The notes: generated by a model not told the origin, from the sequence alone. Shown: positions 20,157-31,839, counted from the first letter of the stretch. The stretch is 64,000 nt of DNA from Symsagittifera roscoffensis (GCF_963678635.1 NC_087063.1:57668759-57732758), one strand, 5' to 3'. Numbers and translations are program-made.

Positions 20157-22085
20157 ATGCACCTGTTGTTTGGTTCTCAAACAGGGCAGGCGAAATCTAT
20201 TGCCGATGGGATCTATTCTGTGGCGATTGAAAAAGAGATTTCTTGTAAGGTTGCTTGCTTCGACAGTTTACAGAGCCTGTGTGAAATTGATGTTGCCTTT
20301 GTTGTAATGTCTACAACTGGAGATGGAGACATACCAGACAGCTGTCTGAAATTTTTTCGGAAACTAAGAAAAGAGCCTAATGGCTGCCTTTCAAAGTTGA
20401 AGTTTGGTATGCTTGCACTGGGCGATACGAACTACACTAATTTTTGCGGAGGTGGCAAAGCTGTAGACGCTCTACTTTTGTCTAAAGGAGCAACTCATAT
20501 TTTTGATACAATTTTGGCCGATGATGCTACTGGCCAAGAAGATGACGTTGAGCGTTTTACTACAAAAATTTGGGATTATGTAAGTTCTCATAAAGCTGAA
20601 AACGAACAAAATGGCTTTGTTAGTGGAGTTGAGAGGGTCAAAATTAGCGAGACACGTAATACCGAAGACGCAATTCTTTCACTATTCGACCAGTCCTTCT
20701 CTTATAGCTGCGGAGAAACGCGGCCTTCAAAAAATGAGAACGCTTTCGTAATTCCAAATGATTTGAAACTTCCTGCCAAAGCTAAAACTTCTTTAGCCTT
20801 GAAGTTTTACCACTTGCCTTCACAGCCTCAAGGCGATAACGTCTATTTTGGCATGGCATCCGAAATAAAATATTTGAAGTTATCAAAAATAACAAGACTT
20901 TCGGGTGATGTGTCATCTAAAACTTCTCTTTTGATTGAAGTTGAAGGAACGTTCGACTACCAGCCTGGTGATTCATTCTCGACTGTCTTACCGAACGATT
21001 CAAGTATAGTCAACCTCCTTTTGAACAGACTCAAAGTAGCTCATTTGGCCGATGTGCCTGTAGAAAGAAGTGTCTTAACGGGCAGTTCCAAGTCGGACTC
21101 GTCCTGTAATTTTATACCTAGGATTTCTACTCTTCGCTACATTTTTTCAAATTGTGTAGACATAGCATCAATGCCTTTCAAAAAAGTGTTTTTCCGGCTT
21201 CTTGCGGGTTATTGTTTCAATGACGATGAGTTCAAGCAGCTTTTAAGAATCAGCTCTAGACAAGGCGCAGAAGAATACAATCAACTGCGGGAAAAAATGT
21301 TGACATTGTTAGATGTTCTAAACATGTTTCCGTCATGTGATCCTCCTGTTGAGAGATTGCTTGAGAATTTGCCGATTCTACTACCGAGGCCTTATTCTTT
21401 TGCATCTTCGCCACTTGACGATGACGGAAAGTTCTCGTTTGTGTTTAATGTTGTAAACATACCCGAAGATGAAACGAGGTTGGCTCGCAAGGGAGTAGCT
21501 ACAGGTTGGTTTGAAAAACACATGGAAGATGTGAATCATGAGATACGCGAAATTCGGATACCGGCGTTCCTCAGGAGTAATACTAGTTTTAGAATGCCAG
21601 ATGATCCTAGAATACCGTTGATTCTAATTGGACCCGGAACAGGCGTTGCTCCCTTTGTAGGGTTTCTGAGGCATCGTCGACAGTTGAAGAAGAAAGATTC
21701 ATCAATAGTTTTTGGATCGGTTCATCTACTATTTGGCTGCCGAACAGAATCGAATGATTTCCTGTTCAAAGATGAATTAAAACAATTTGAAAAAGATGGC
21801 TTTTTGACAGAATTACTGTGCTGCTTTTCGCGCGAAGAAAACTCGAAATTCAAGTACGTTCAAGATACCTTGAGAGCAGACGCTAAAAAGTTCGGTGGCC
21901 TTTTGTTTGAAAAGAATGCGGAAGTATACATTTGCGGTGATGCTCTAAATATGGCAAAGGATGTGAATGAAGCCTTGATTTCAGTCATTGAGGAATCGCA
22001 GGGACTTTCAAATATAGAAGCGAGATCAGTCATGGTGAGACTTCGATCGGAGCCTAAAAGAGTTAAAGAAGATGTATGGACTTAA
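20157..22085 (+). CDS. MTRR: Methionine synthase reductase, diflavin NADPH reductase (642 aa)
   Basis: MTRR passes electrons from NADPH through FAD and FMN to methionine synthase, reactivating its oxidised cobalamin cofactor. The protein has an N-terminal flavodoxin domain (residues 1-145) with LLFGSQTGQAKSIA, STTGDGDIPD and LALGDTNYTNFCGGGKAVD; the FCxGGK signature separates MTRR from NDOR1 and P450 reductase. The FAD-binding RPYSFASSP is near residue 411, GVATGWF near 445, the NADPH-binding GPGTGVAPF near 492 and YICGDA near 592, with a C-terminal DVWT ending that stacks on FAD in this family. Length fits (human about 700). The coding region has no intron. The linker after the flavodoxin domain is shorter than in vertebrates. 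The next gene starts only 198 bp downstream on the same strand. Confidence 0.93.
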   Translation: MHLLFGSQTGQAKSIADGIYSVAIEKEISCKVACFDSLQSLCEIDVAFVVMSTTGDGDIPDSCLKFFRKLRKEPNGCLSKLKFGMLALGDTNYTNFCGGGKAVDALLLSKGATHIFDTILADDATGQEDDVERFTTKIWDYVSSHKAENEQNGFVSGVERVKISETRNTEDAILSLFDQSFSYSCGETRPSKNENAFVIPNDLKLPAKAKTSLALKFYHLPSQPQGDNVYFGMASEIKYLKLSKITRLSGDVSSKTSLLIEVEGTFDYQPGDSFSTVLPNDSSIVNLLLNRLKVAHLADVPVERSVLTGSSKSDSSCNFIPRISTLRYIFSNCVDIASMPFKKVFFRLLAGYCFNDDEFKQLLRISSRQGAEEYNQLREKMLTLLDVLNMFPSCDPPVERLLENLPILLPRPYSFASSPLDDDGKFSFVFNVVNIPEDETRLARKGVATGWFEKHMEDVNHEIREIRIPAFLRSNTSFRMPDDPRIPLILIGPGTGVAPFVGFLRHRRQLKKKDSSIVFGSVHLLFGCRTESNDFLFKDELKQFEKDGFLTELLCCFSREENSKFKYVQDTLRADAKKFGGLLFEKNAEVYICGDALNMAKDVNEALISVIEESQGLSNIEARSVMVRLRSEPKRVKEDVWT

Positions 22086-22283
22086 AATAGTGCGTCGCTT
22101 TGTAAACTCAGATTCTATTTAATTTGTATTCGAGCCTTATTCTAATCAAGATTTTGATTCTTTTCAAGGTAAATTATTTTTGTAGCCAGAATTTACTTTT
22201 TGACTAACGATCATCGTTTAGTATATTCACTGCAGTCAAAGAATCTCAAAAACAGCTGCTCATGTAGTTTGTGTTTTCCAGAA
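22086..22283 (+). promoter_or_regulatory. Short MTRR-KDELR intercistronic region with terminal splice acceptor
   Basis: These 198 bp hold no AATAAA polyadenylation signal. They end in GTGTTTTCCAG (22,271-22,281), with AG two bases before the KDEL receptor ATG. This is the layout expected of the downstream gene of a trans-spliced operon, although a short promoter plus 5'-UTR intron is not excluded. Confidence 0.5.
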
Positions 22284-22374
22284 ATGAATGTGTTTCGACT
22301 GTGCGGAGATCTGTCTCACTTGCTGGCCATATGTTTACTACTCTGGAAGATATGGAAATCAAGATCTTGTGCCG
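22284..22374 (+). CDS. KDELR: KDEL receptor exon 1
   Basis: Codes residues 1-30 plus the first base of Gly31. Donor GCCG|GTAAGC. The acceptor-like AG directly before the ATG fixes the start. Confidence 0.92.
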
Positions 22375-25300
22375 GTAAGCTCATCATTTACTATGCTTGC
22401 CTGGATTTTCTGGCTTGACCGTGGAAATTGGTCCTACAAGACACTTAGTTTGATTCAACGAAGTCTAACGTTAATTCTAAAGAAGTCAGTTTTTCATGGG
22501 CAAATCTAAGTTTTCGCGGTGTTTTTAATTTTTCAACTTCATTTTTTAAATATTAATCAATTGAATGGAAGGCATTTTACGCTCTACAAAAACAAAAGGT
22601 CAAATGTCTAGAGAAGGAACCACACAAGGAGACCCTTTAGCAATGGCGATGTATGGGCAAGCTACTTTACCTTAAATTAAACTAGTCAACGATAACAGCT
22701 TAACTCGGAAATGGTATACAGACGATGGGAACGCAGTCGGAAATTTGAAAAGCCTGCGAACAGTTCCAGACAAATTATCAAACACGGAAAATATTTTGGA
22801 TATCATGTAAAGGCATCGAAATACCAGCTCATAGTAAAAGATGAAAAATACAATGAGGCGATAAAAACATTCACAAATATCGAAATTGAAATCAAGAAAG
22901 GGACCAGAGTACTTGGTTCTGTCATAGGATCCGAGACTGAATGTAAAACTTTCTTAGAAACTCAGTTAGAAGAACATAACAAAATACTGAAAAAACTTGG
23001 CAAGATCGCGAAAACATCACCACAAAACGTATACTCATGTTACACCAAAAAGGTACAAGGAAAATTATCGTTTTTAGCTAGAACTACTCCCAATACCACA
23101 GAAAACATGCAGGCTTGCGAGAAAATACTGCAGGAAAATCTCATTCCAAATTTAATTGGTAAAGATAATATTAGCCACCAACTTCGCTTCTTTGCCACTG
23201 AAAATGGGTGATCTGAATATCAAGCTACCTTCTGACTATGAGCTTTTTTTAGAATGGTCATTCAAAACATCGTCAGTCTTAGACAAATACGACCCATTAA
23301 CAGCTAAATCTGAGCAAGAAAAAATCTATACAAAAATTAAAACACTTAAAACTGAAAGAACAAACCAAAAGATAACTAACATTTTGAACAACTTACTGAC
23401 AGTGAAAAATACGCATTTGAGCTAGCCTCCAAAAAAGGAGCCTCAAACAATAAACGCACTGCCTCTTAGCTGATATAATTTCAACCCAATTAAATCCGAA
23501 TCCCAGATATGGGATAGAATTCGTCTCAGATATGGATGGGAACCAACCAACATTCCACTCACATGAGCATGTAGTCAATCTTTCGAACTTACCCACGCCC
23601 TTCACTGTGCGAAGGGTGGATGCACCCTAAGGAGGCTTGACAAAATGAGAGATACCGTTGCCAACCTCATGAGCGAGGTTTGCTATGATGTTGAACTTGA
23701 GCCGAAACTTCAGTCGTTGCAAGGCGAGAGCTTTGTCAAAAATTCAACCAAAACTGATAAAGACGGTCGACTAAATGTAAAAGCAAATGGATTATGGGGA
23801 TCAACTATGGGGGTCAAAGTCTTCAACCTGCACGCAAAAACTTCACGAAGATAACTGAAAGACGCCTATAAGTACCACGAATTACTAAAAAAACTCAAAA
23901 TACCAACAGAGTGCTGCAAGGCGAACAGAGCAGCTTCTGCCGGCTCAGTTTTGGCTGCACTTAAGGTACCGCACCAGCAACTACACGGACAATGTAGCGC
24001 ATAGCTGAAAAACTTTATGAAAAAAGGCACGAAAGCTACTCAGAAACAATAAACTATGTAAGAACTAAGATAAGCTTCGCGCTGCTCAGGAGCGCTATCC
24101 TTTGTATACGGGGGTGCAGATCACTGCGTAAGACCCCATTCATAGAAAGTTCAATTAGTGCTGTTATAGAGGAGGGACGGCTGAAGTAAATACCTTTAAT
24201 GACAACGTATTGAATGCTGACAGGTCTTAAATCCTGCAAAATTTTTTATTGATGTATTTATATAATGCTGGTATGGGCCCTATCCAGCTTGTGCACGACC
24301 GTACCTAAACGGAAGGGCCTCTTTTATAATTTACCTTTTTTTTTTAAAAAAAAGGTCTTATGGTGCGAAAAAAACTTCAATGAAACTTTGTTTAAAAGTT
24401 TATTTTAGTTTTTGGATTTCTCAGCTTATTAAATGGCATACCTTATAATGCAGTTTTCTCCTAGTCGTTTAGTTTGATTAAAAACGCTTCAAGCGTAAAA
24501 GAAACGAAACTTGGTGAGCTCTAAAAGTCAGTAATTTTCTTTTTTCCTTGCGTTCATTGACACTTTTCCGACTCTGTCGGCTATGCTTTCATTGTCATAA
24601 TTTTTTCGGAACAATTAAATTAATTTTTTTGACAAGTGGTGCTAAGATACGCTTCGTCTGTCTTTAAATACATTTTAACCACTTCTGTCATTTTATCTGA
24701 AAGAAGTTGTCATAATCCGTTTGCATGCTTTTTTAAAAGCTCCTGAAGAGTTTTATTTGTTTCATATTGAGGTGCTTTTCTGATTGCACCCATATTTACT
24801 GATTGTACTTTAAATAAACTGTCATTTGCCCCTATAAGAACTTAAATCATTAATCAATATAAATGAAACAGAAGGTGCTGTTGTTTATAATAGCTCGTGG
24901 CTTGCTTTGTTTTTTAAGAAAACATGGCCAAATTTGATTTGTTCTCCAGGTCTGTCCGGGAAGAGTCAGGTGTTGTTCCTACTGGTGTTCGTCACCAGGT
25001 ACTTGGATTTGTTCACAACCTTCATCTCGGCCTACAATACGTGCATGAAGGTGTTCTACATATTCGCCAGTGCGGCTACGGTGTATTTGATCTACTTCAA
25101 GTTCAAGGCCACCTATGACTCCAATCATGACACCTTCCGACCGGAGTTCCTCGTCGTTCCCGTCGCCGGTCTGGCCGTTCTCGTTAATCATGACTTCTCT
25201 CTCCTTGAGGTAAGCCTTTTTTATTAATCGATAAGCCTATATCTTGACATTTTTTGAGATGTATGTATACAAATGAAATATATTCTTCGGTTTTTCAGGG

Positions 25301-28300
25301 GTGGGTTAGATGAAGGTTCAGTTCGTGAGGTTAAGGGTTTGATTTGGACACGCGCTATATTTGCAAGCACCATTATTCACCCGCTGAGACTTATTTTGAG
25401 ACTTATTGAGACTTATTTTTGGCACTATGAAAAATTGTTAAATATCAATCAAGTCACATGTGAAAAGCCGTGAATATTAGGGAAGATAGTTTGTGGTACC
25501 TGATTTTGCTTTGCGTGAAACAAAAATTACAACCGCAGTCGTAGTGCATTTGACAGGAATCTTTTATTATCGGTGTACAATTTGTGCAATCTCTTACTAT
25601 CGGTGTTGTTTTTGAAGTTATTATATGATTGTTTCAGATCCTGTGGACTTTCTCGATTTACCTGGAGTCGGTGGCCATTCTCCCCCAGCTGTTCATGATC
25701 AGCAAGACGGGCGAGGCAGAGTCCATCACTTCCCACTACCTGTTCGCCCTGGGTATGTACCGGGCACTGTACATCTTCAACTGGGTGTACCGGTACTACA
25801 ACGAGGGCTTCTTCGACCTCATCGCCATCGTAGCCGGATGTGTCCAGACTGTTCTCTACTGCGATTTCTTCTACCTTTACATCACCAAAGGTTAGCCAAT
25901 GTCACTGCTCTATCCATCACTAGATAAACACTAGATTGAAAAATAGACCCCAGTTGCTAACACTAATTGACAAATGCGGAGATCAAACCGTCTGAGTGAA
26001 TTTTTTTTACTGGGTACGCCAAATAGAGTGCTAGTACTGAGTTCGGCTGAGCGTCTGAGACTTATTTCAACTCAATATTAATTTGGTTGCAAGTTTTTTG
26101 TTTTTAAATATGTTGAGTGCCCCTTTTTGTGCTCTGTCGACTTTTTTCTCTCACTGAGAATAGCAACAACTTAGTTAATAGTAATTGAATTCAAGTAATC
26201 GCACACATTCAAAAAAGCATATAACTGGGCCAGAATATAGTTCATCAGTTCAAAAAATCAAATGGGTCTGCGATCAGCTTAACGCGATTGCCTCTGCAAT
26301 TCTTCTGTCACTATCAATATTATTACACAACTAAGCATAGTGTGATGATACTATAAGGCTACCTTTTTTCAACCTAAGTCGCAAATATTAGTGCTACTTT
26401 TGGTGGCACTTTTACTGAGGAGGTTGAGTTGGCTGTTCAATAGCATGGTTTGAAATTTGATTACTAATAATTCAACACAGTTGATGCATTTTTGAGAGTC
26501 GATGAACGTAATTCAGACTCTTATATAGGTCGTGATTTTTTTTTCAGGAAAAGTTTGAGTTTTGATTTTTTTCTTTTCAAGTTCAGTTTATTTCTTTTGT
26601 TAGAAGGAAGGCAAACTCCACTATCGAACAGCAAAAGTTTAAAATTCACGACAAACGTGAATGACTCTGATTTCAAAAATGGATTTAAACTATCAGATTT
26701 CCCAGTGAAAAAATTTTGCCAATTGATTCTGAGTTTTCAAATTGAATTACTTTTATCAAGCAGTGTTAAATTGTTCTAGAAAATAAAGGAACTTAAAAGC
26801 CATCTATTTTTTTCTTCGTAAATTGAATGTTTAACAAATTTTTACTAATAAAAAATAGTATTTTTTATGGTTACTTGAATACCTTGATTTTTTCCATTTA
26901 TCTTTTGGCTATGTTGAGTTCATCAAATATCAAAGGAAGATATTTATTTATTTAAAAGAACAATCATGTAAGCTCCTTTTTAGAACTTTGGTTTTGTACT
27001 CCATTTTATTGCAATGAAATTTAGTGTGTTCGCTTTTAGTTTATTACATTCCAAATATTACATGCAAAAATTTTGTTTGTGCACTTTGAAGCTACCTTTG
27101 TTGCTCAATTTAAGCTTTTATATTCGTCAGTAGGGCAATCAAAGAAAAAACTTGAAAATCCGAGGACTGAGGTTCAATAACCGTAGAGGTCATTGTTTAT
27201 CATTACCGTTTTTGACTTTTTTAAAGATGCTTCTTGGCGTTTTTTTAGCTTGTGTTTGCGATGTGCAGCTTCGCCTCTGTGTCACTCCTTAGGTTCTGCC
27301 TGTAAACTGAAATTGTAATTGCTTGATGACTTGCGATACCGCTGCTGTCTACGTTAGCTTAACTAACTTGCTCTCTCTCCGGAGACTCAACTAACTTCTT
27401 ATGACTTGTTTCACTCGGGAGAATCGACTGTTCTTTCAAGTCACTGAATCAGTCTCCCTTACTGTTGAGAACCATTTGCTGGCTCGCTCTCTTAGCGTAA
27501 TTTTTCTATTGTTTTAAGAAGCATTTATTACTAATTTATTGTTGCGATTGTGATGAGCAAGCATCCCACGTTGACGAAAATGCTAATCACTAAATTCAAC
27601 CCCTAGGAACGTTGCCATACAACTACAAACACTATGAAAGTTCTATGAAATATGGGAATCAATTCCGAACAGAAAGTATAATTCCCATATTTAATAGAAC
27701 TTTCATTTTTTCTGTTCGGAATTTTCTTTCGATGAATATTGAGTTAGTTTCCAAACAGTAAGACTGGATAGTAACTACCCATAGCTCACAACATGTTATT
27801 TCTCACAGGTTAACGATTTTTTGATGCAAAATATATCATGATTTAGATTTGGTGAAAAGTTGGGTGTCAATGAACGAATTCAGCTTATCATATTTTAGTC
27901 ATCAGATACTTTAATCCTCAGTGGATGAACGGGCTCTTTTCCCCACGTCCTACATTTGAATTTCAATTTTGAAAAAAAGTTTTAAGTTGTCAAAACGTAA
28001 TGAGTTTTTGCATTATGAACAAACCTACTATTGTGAACATTTGTTCTGCATGCCTTTCATCCTAACATCACGCATTCAGCCAAAGTAATACGTAAGATCT
28101 GTGAGAAAATGAAACAAGACTGCTCGTATCAGGGCGAAGCCCTGAATGTTCCGACTGCCTTTAAGGTTTATGGAGCAGCAGTAAAAACATAAAAAAACTT
28201 CAATGAAATAAAATAAAACGAAATTTTTTTTTTCTAAAATTTGAAATTTTTTTATAAAAATCATCCCCCCACACGCCATATAAAGTACAAAAGAATAGAT

Positions 28301-31300
28301 TTCGCTCCTAGTAACAAATCAATTATGGCAAGTAAGCTTCGTTCAACCAATTTGGAACGATTTATAAGACGTATTAAATCTCGGCTTACGCGTTAATAGC
28401 GCGAATTATATCGCGCATTAATTGTCCCAAATTGGTCAAAATGGTAATCTTTAAACCCTCATAACTTTACGAAAAATGATCACAGGTGAAATATCTTTTC
28501 AAATTTAAGCTCAGGACACTAATACCTTTTGAATGATATAAAACAATTCCGTCAAAAATGGCTAGTTAAAAAGTCGAAATTTGTCTGAAGAAAAAAAAAC
28601 CCACCCCGAGCACAAATATTCCGTTACTTTCGTATGACTCTGATTGACTCTGACTTCAAACGTGAATGACTCTGATTTCAAAAATGGATTTAAACTATCA
28701 GATTTCCCAGTGAAAAAATTTTGCCAATTGATTCTGAGTTTTCAAATTGAATTACTTTTATCAAGCAGTGTTAAATTGTTCTAGAAAATAAAGGAACTTA
28801 AAAGCCATCTATTTTTTTCTTCGTAAATTGAATTTTTAACAAATTTTTACTAATAAAAAATAGTATTTTTTTATGGTTACTTGAATACCTTGATTTTTTC
28901 CATTTATCTTTTGGCTATGTTGAGTTCATCAAATATCAAAGGAAGATATTTATTTATTTAAAAGAACAATCATGTAAGCTCCTTTTTAGAACTTTGGTTT
29001 TGTACTCCATTTTATTGCAATGAAATTTAGTGTGTTCGCTTTTAGTTTATTACATTCCAAAATATTACATGCAAAAATTTTGTTTGTGCACTTTGAAGCT
29101 ACCTTTGTTGCTCAATTTAAGCTTTTATATTCGTCAGTAGGGCAATCAAAGAAAAAACTTGAAAATCCGAGGACTGAGGTTCAATAACCGTAGAGGTCAT
29201 TGTTTATCATTACCGTTTTTGACTTTTTTAAAGATGCTTCTTGGCGTTTTTTTAGCTTGTGTTTGCGATGTGCAGCTTCGCCTCTGTGTCACTCCTTAGG
29301 TTCTGCCTGTAAACTGATATTGTAATTGCTTGATGACTTGCGATACCGCTGCTGTCTACGTTAGCTTAACTAACTTGCTCTCTCTCCGGAGACTCAACTA
29401 ACTTCTTATGACTTGTTTCACTCGGGAGAATCGACTGTTCTTTCAAGTCACTGAATCAGTCTCCCTTACTGTTGAGAACCATTTGCTGGCTCGCTCTCTT
29501 AGCGTAATTTTTCTATTGTTTTAAGAAGCATTTATTACTAATTTATTGTTGCGATTGTGATGAGCAAGCATCCCACGTTGACGAAAATGCTAATCACTAA
29601 ATTCAACCCCTAGGAACGTTGCCATACAACTACAAACACTATGAAAGTTCTATGAAATATGGGAATCAATTCCGAACAGAAAGTATAATTCCCATATTTA
29701 ATAGAACTTTCATTTTTTCTGTTCGGAATTTTCTTTCGATGAATATTGAGTTAGTTTCCAAACAGTAAGACTGGATAGTAACTACCCATAGCTCACAACA
29801 TGTTATTTCTCACAGGTTAACGATTTTTTGATGCAAAATATATCATGATTTAGATTTGGTGAAAAGTTGGGTGTCAATGAACGAATTCAGCTTATCATAT
29901 TTTAGTCATCAGATACTTTAATCCTCAGTGGATGAACGGGCTCTTTTCCCCACGTCCTACATTTGAATTTCAATTTTGAAAAAAAGTTTTACGTTGTCAA
30001 AACGTAATGAGTTTTTGCATTATGAACAAACCTACTATTGTGAACATTTGTTCTGCATGCCTTTCATCCTAACATCACGCATTCAGCCAAAGTAATACGT
30101 AAGATCTGTGAGAAAATGAAACAAGACTGCTCGTATCAGGGCGAAGCCCTGAATGTTCCGACTGCCTTTAAGGTTTATGGAGCAGCAGTAAAAACATTAA
30201 AAAAATTCAATGAAATAAAATAAAACGAAATTTTTTTTTTTCTAAAATTTGAAATTTTTTTATAAAAATCATCCCCCCACACGCCATATAAAGTACAAAA
30301 GAATAGATTTCGCTCCTAGTAACAAATCAATTATGGCAAGTAAGCTTCGTTCAACCAATTTGGAACGATTTATAAGACGTATTAAATCTCGGCTTACGCG
30401 TTAATAGCGCGAATTATATCGCGCATTAATTGTCCCAAATTGGTCAAAATGGTAATCTTTAAACCCTCATAACTTTACGAAAAATGATCACAGGTGAAAT
30501 ATCTTTTCAAATTTAAGCTCAGGACACTAATACCTTTTGAATGATATAAAACAATTCCGTCAAAAATGGCTAGTTAAAAAGTCGAAATTTGTCTGAAGAA
30601 AAAAAAACCCACCCCGAGCACAAATATTCCGTTACTTTCGTATCGAAAGTCGGAACAATAATATTGAAGTAATGGGGTGAACTGGAAAAGAGCCGATGAA
30701 CGTAGTGAAGACTTTAAAAAAATCTTTAAGTTTCTGCACTCTTAAATTTGATTTTCGTGGATTTTATTTTGATTTCTTTAGAAGTTCAGTTCATTTCCTG
30801 TGTTAAAAAAGAGGTAAACTATACTATCAAACAGCAAAATTGAAAAGATCACAAAAAATGTGGCCACATTTCGGTTTCAAAAGTGAATTTTAATGTTCAG
30901 ATTTCCCAGCTGAAAGCACCAATTGTTAGTTTTTCTTGAAATGCAAAGAGCTTTAAAGGCACTTTTTTCGTTTTTTTTTATAAATAGCAAATAGTATTTT
31001 TTTATGTTTACTTACTAAGTGACTGTTGCAGGCAGTGTCGTTTGATCCTAATCAACTAATTCGGCCTACGCGTGAACTGTAATTGCCATAACACATTGGG
31101 ATTTGATTAACTTCTAAGTAAAAATTCATCTCGATTGTTGTGATAAACACAGTTCAGAGACTGCCTGGGTATAACCTACCCCTATAATTGCCATTCCTAT
31201 CCGTCAAAAGGTTCCATAAAAATAGCTGTTGTTGCGAAAAAAGTTTTCTCCCCAATGTTTTTGAGTATTCTGGGCGAGCCTTTGCGTACGGGCGCCTAAT

Positions 31301-31839
31301 ATTAAAAGCCAGCGTGTAACACTGTCCCTAACGATTTCAAAAGCGCAAAGTGCTTTTTCTTCGCAAAGATTATTCTATCCGACTTTAGGCAGACGTAGAA
31401 AAGCGTTGAATAGCAGGCGATGAACCTGCTTGGTTTCAACAAGGTGTCGTTGCTATCCACGCAAACCTTATGTTTTTGCAGGAGCTTTGTCAGCTATGGG
31501 CCCGTAAGTCTTTGAGGCCAATATAAACTGCATTTGATGCAAAGCAATTTTTTGGTTAAAAATTTTCAAAAAGTGTGCAAAAACGTCATTTTGGACTGAT
31601 GTCTCAAATATTTGTCTGTGGCGCAGTTTTTTAAAGCAAAAGAAGGTTTTAGGGGTGTTCTAAAAATCAAATTAGTTGGCCAGAAGATATTTTCCCGAAA
31701 AAACTATCTCACTCCTAGGAAAAAATTTTGCGCACACCACTGTTGGCACTATGTGGAAAATTGAGTAAGCGCCAATTAAATCATGCACAAATAATTTGTT
31801 TCAGTTCTAAAAGGCAAGACATTGACACTACCAGCTTAA
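22284..31839 (+). CDS. KDELR: KDEL receptor (ER retention receptor), four exons, 212 aa
   Basis: A seven-helix Golgi protein that binds the C-terminal KDEL signal of escaped ER proteins and returns them in COPI vesicles. Exons: 22,284-22,374, 24,950-25,209, 25,638-25,890 and 31,805-31,839. They sum to 639 nt, 212 codons plus TAA, exactly the length of vertebrate KDEL receptors. Introns follow GT-AG with matching phases (1, 0, 1). Family hallmarks are [85 protein letters not shown] and the C-terminal [11 protein letters not shown] with its Lys cluster. Intron 1 (2.6 kb) holds an RT remnant; intron 3 (5.9 kb) holds a duplicated repeat. The third exon is G+C richer than its surroundings. Confidence 0.95.
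22566..24215 (+). pseudogene. Decayed reverse transcriptase element inside KDELR intron 1
   Basis: Plus-strand fragments of one element occur in several frames. An RT active-site region begins with [20 protein letters not shown] (about 22,613-22,672), followed by WYTDD at 22,712-22,726, where the usual residue before DD is Ala. Then 22,790-23,213 and 23,200-23,425 carry further conserved pieces ([40 protein letters not shown]). The part at 23,645-23,853 has [14 protein letters not shown] and [14 protein letters not shown], and an [18 protein letters not shown]-like end occurs near 24,063-24,120. These match a family of RT proteins common in cnidarians, sponges and molluscs, with a possible nuclease-like C-terminus. 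Stops and frameshifts show it is dead. Confidence 0.75.
24950..25209 (+). CDS. KDELR: KDEL receptor exon 2
   Basis: Acceptor TTCTCCAG|G, donor GAG|GTAAGC. Starts by completing Gly31 and ends after Glu117 (HDFSLLE). Covers helices 2-4 and the conserved [11 protein letters not shown] loop. Confidence 0.95.
25210..25637 (+). other. KDELR intron 2
   Basis: 428 bp, GT-AG, ending TGTTTCAG. No gene or repeat recognised inside it. Confidence 0.85.
25638..25890 (+). CDS. KDELR: KDEL receptor exon 3
   Basis: Acceptor GTTTCAG|ATC, donor AAAG|GTTAGCC. Starts with [10 protein letters not shown] and ends with the first base of the Val codon after YLYITK. Confidence 0.95.
25891..26651 (+). other. 5' part of KDELR intron 3
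   Basis: Non-coding, AT-rich. No gene or repeat recognised before the duplicated block starts at 26,652. Confidence 0.5.
26652..28635 (+). repeat. 2-kb tandem duplication, copy 1 (KDELR intron 3)
   Basis: Nearly identical to 28,657-30,643, offset 2,005-2,008 bp, with only a few substitutions and 1-bp indels seen. Non-coding. The unit includes an interleaved pair of inverted repeats at 27,636-27,724 and a short palindrome near 28,391-28,421 (ttaatagcgcga and tcgcgcattaa). Boundaries are where the copies stop matching. Confidence 0.92.
27636..27724. repeat. Interleaved inverted repeats, pseudoknot topology
   Basis: Arm A is 27,636-27,659 (24 bp) and its complement A' is 27,681-27,704 with one mismatch. 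Arm B is 27,661-27,675 (15 bp) and its perfect complement B' lies at about 27,710-27,724. The order A-B-A'-B' cannot form two nested hairpins at once; it is the topology of an H-type pseudoknot or of alternative hairpins. The same structure recurs in the second 2-kb copy about 2,007 bp downstream. Confidence 0.8.
28657..30643 (+). repeat. 2-kb tandem duplication, copy 2 (KDELR intron 3)
   Basis: Second copy of 26,652-28,635, separated by a 21-bp spacer (28,636-28,656) that repeats gactctg-type words also present at the copy start. The near identity implies a recent duplication. Confidence 0.92.
30644..31804 (+). other. 3' part of KDELR intron 3
   Basis: Non-coding. Ends in the acceptor TTTGTTTCAG at 31,804. 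No gene recognised. Confidence 0.6.
31805..31839 (+). CDS. KDELR: KDEL receptor exon 4 (terminal)
   Basis: Completes the Val codon split at exon 3 and encodes [11 protein letters not shown] then TAA. It matches the family C-terminus in length, phase and sequence. Only 35 nt long and 5.9 kb from exon 3, so gene finders will easily miss it. Confidence 0.92.

Noticed and set aside
20157-22085. NDOR1 or cytochrome P450 reductase instead of MTRR
   Set aside because: The NFCGGGKAVD and ADDATG regions of the flavodoxin domain match MTRR and not the other diflavin reductases, and there is no N-terminal membrane anchor.
24907-25227. Stand-alone 106-codon gene
   Set aside because: It is KDELR exon 2 with intron sequence on both sides, bounded by clear splice sites.
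28076-28279. 67-codon minus-strand frame in the 2-kb repeat
   Set aside because: Broken in the second repeat copy and without any family feature.
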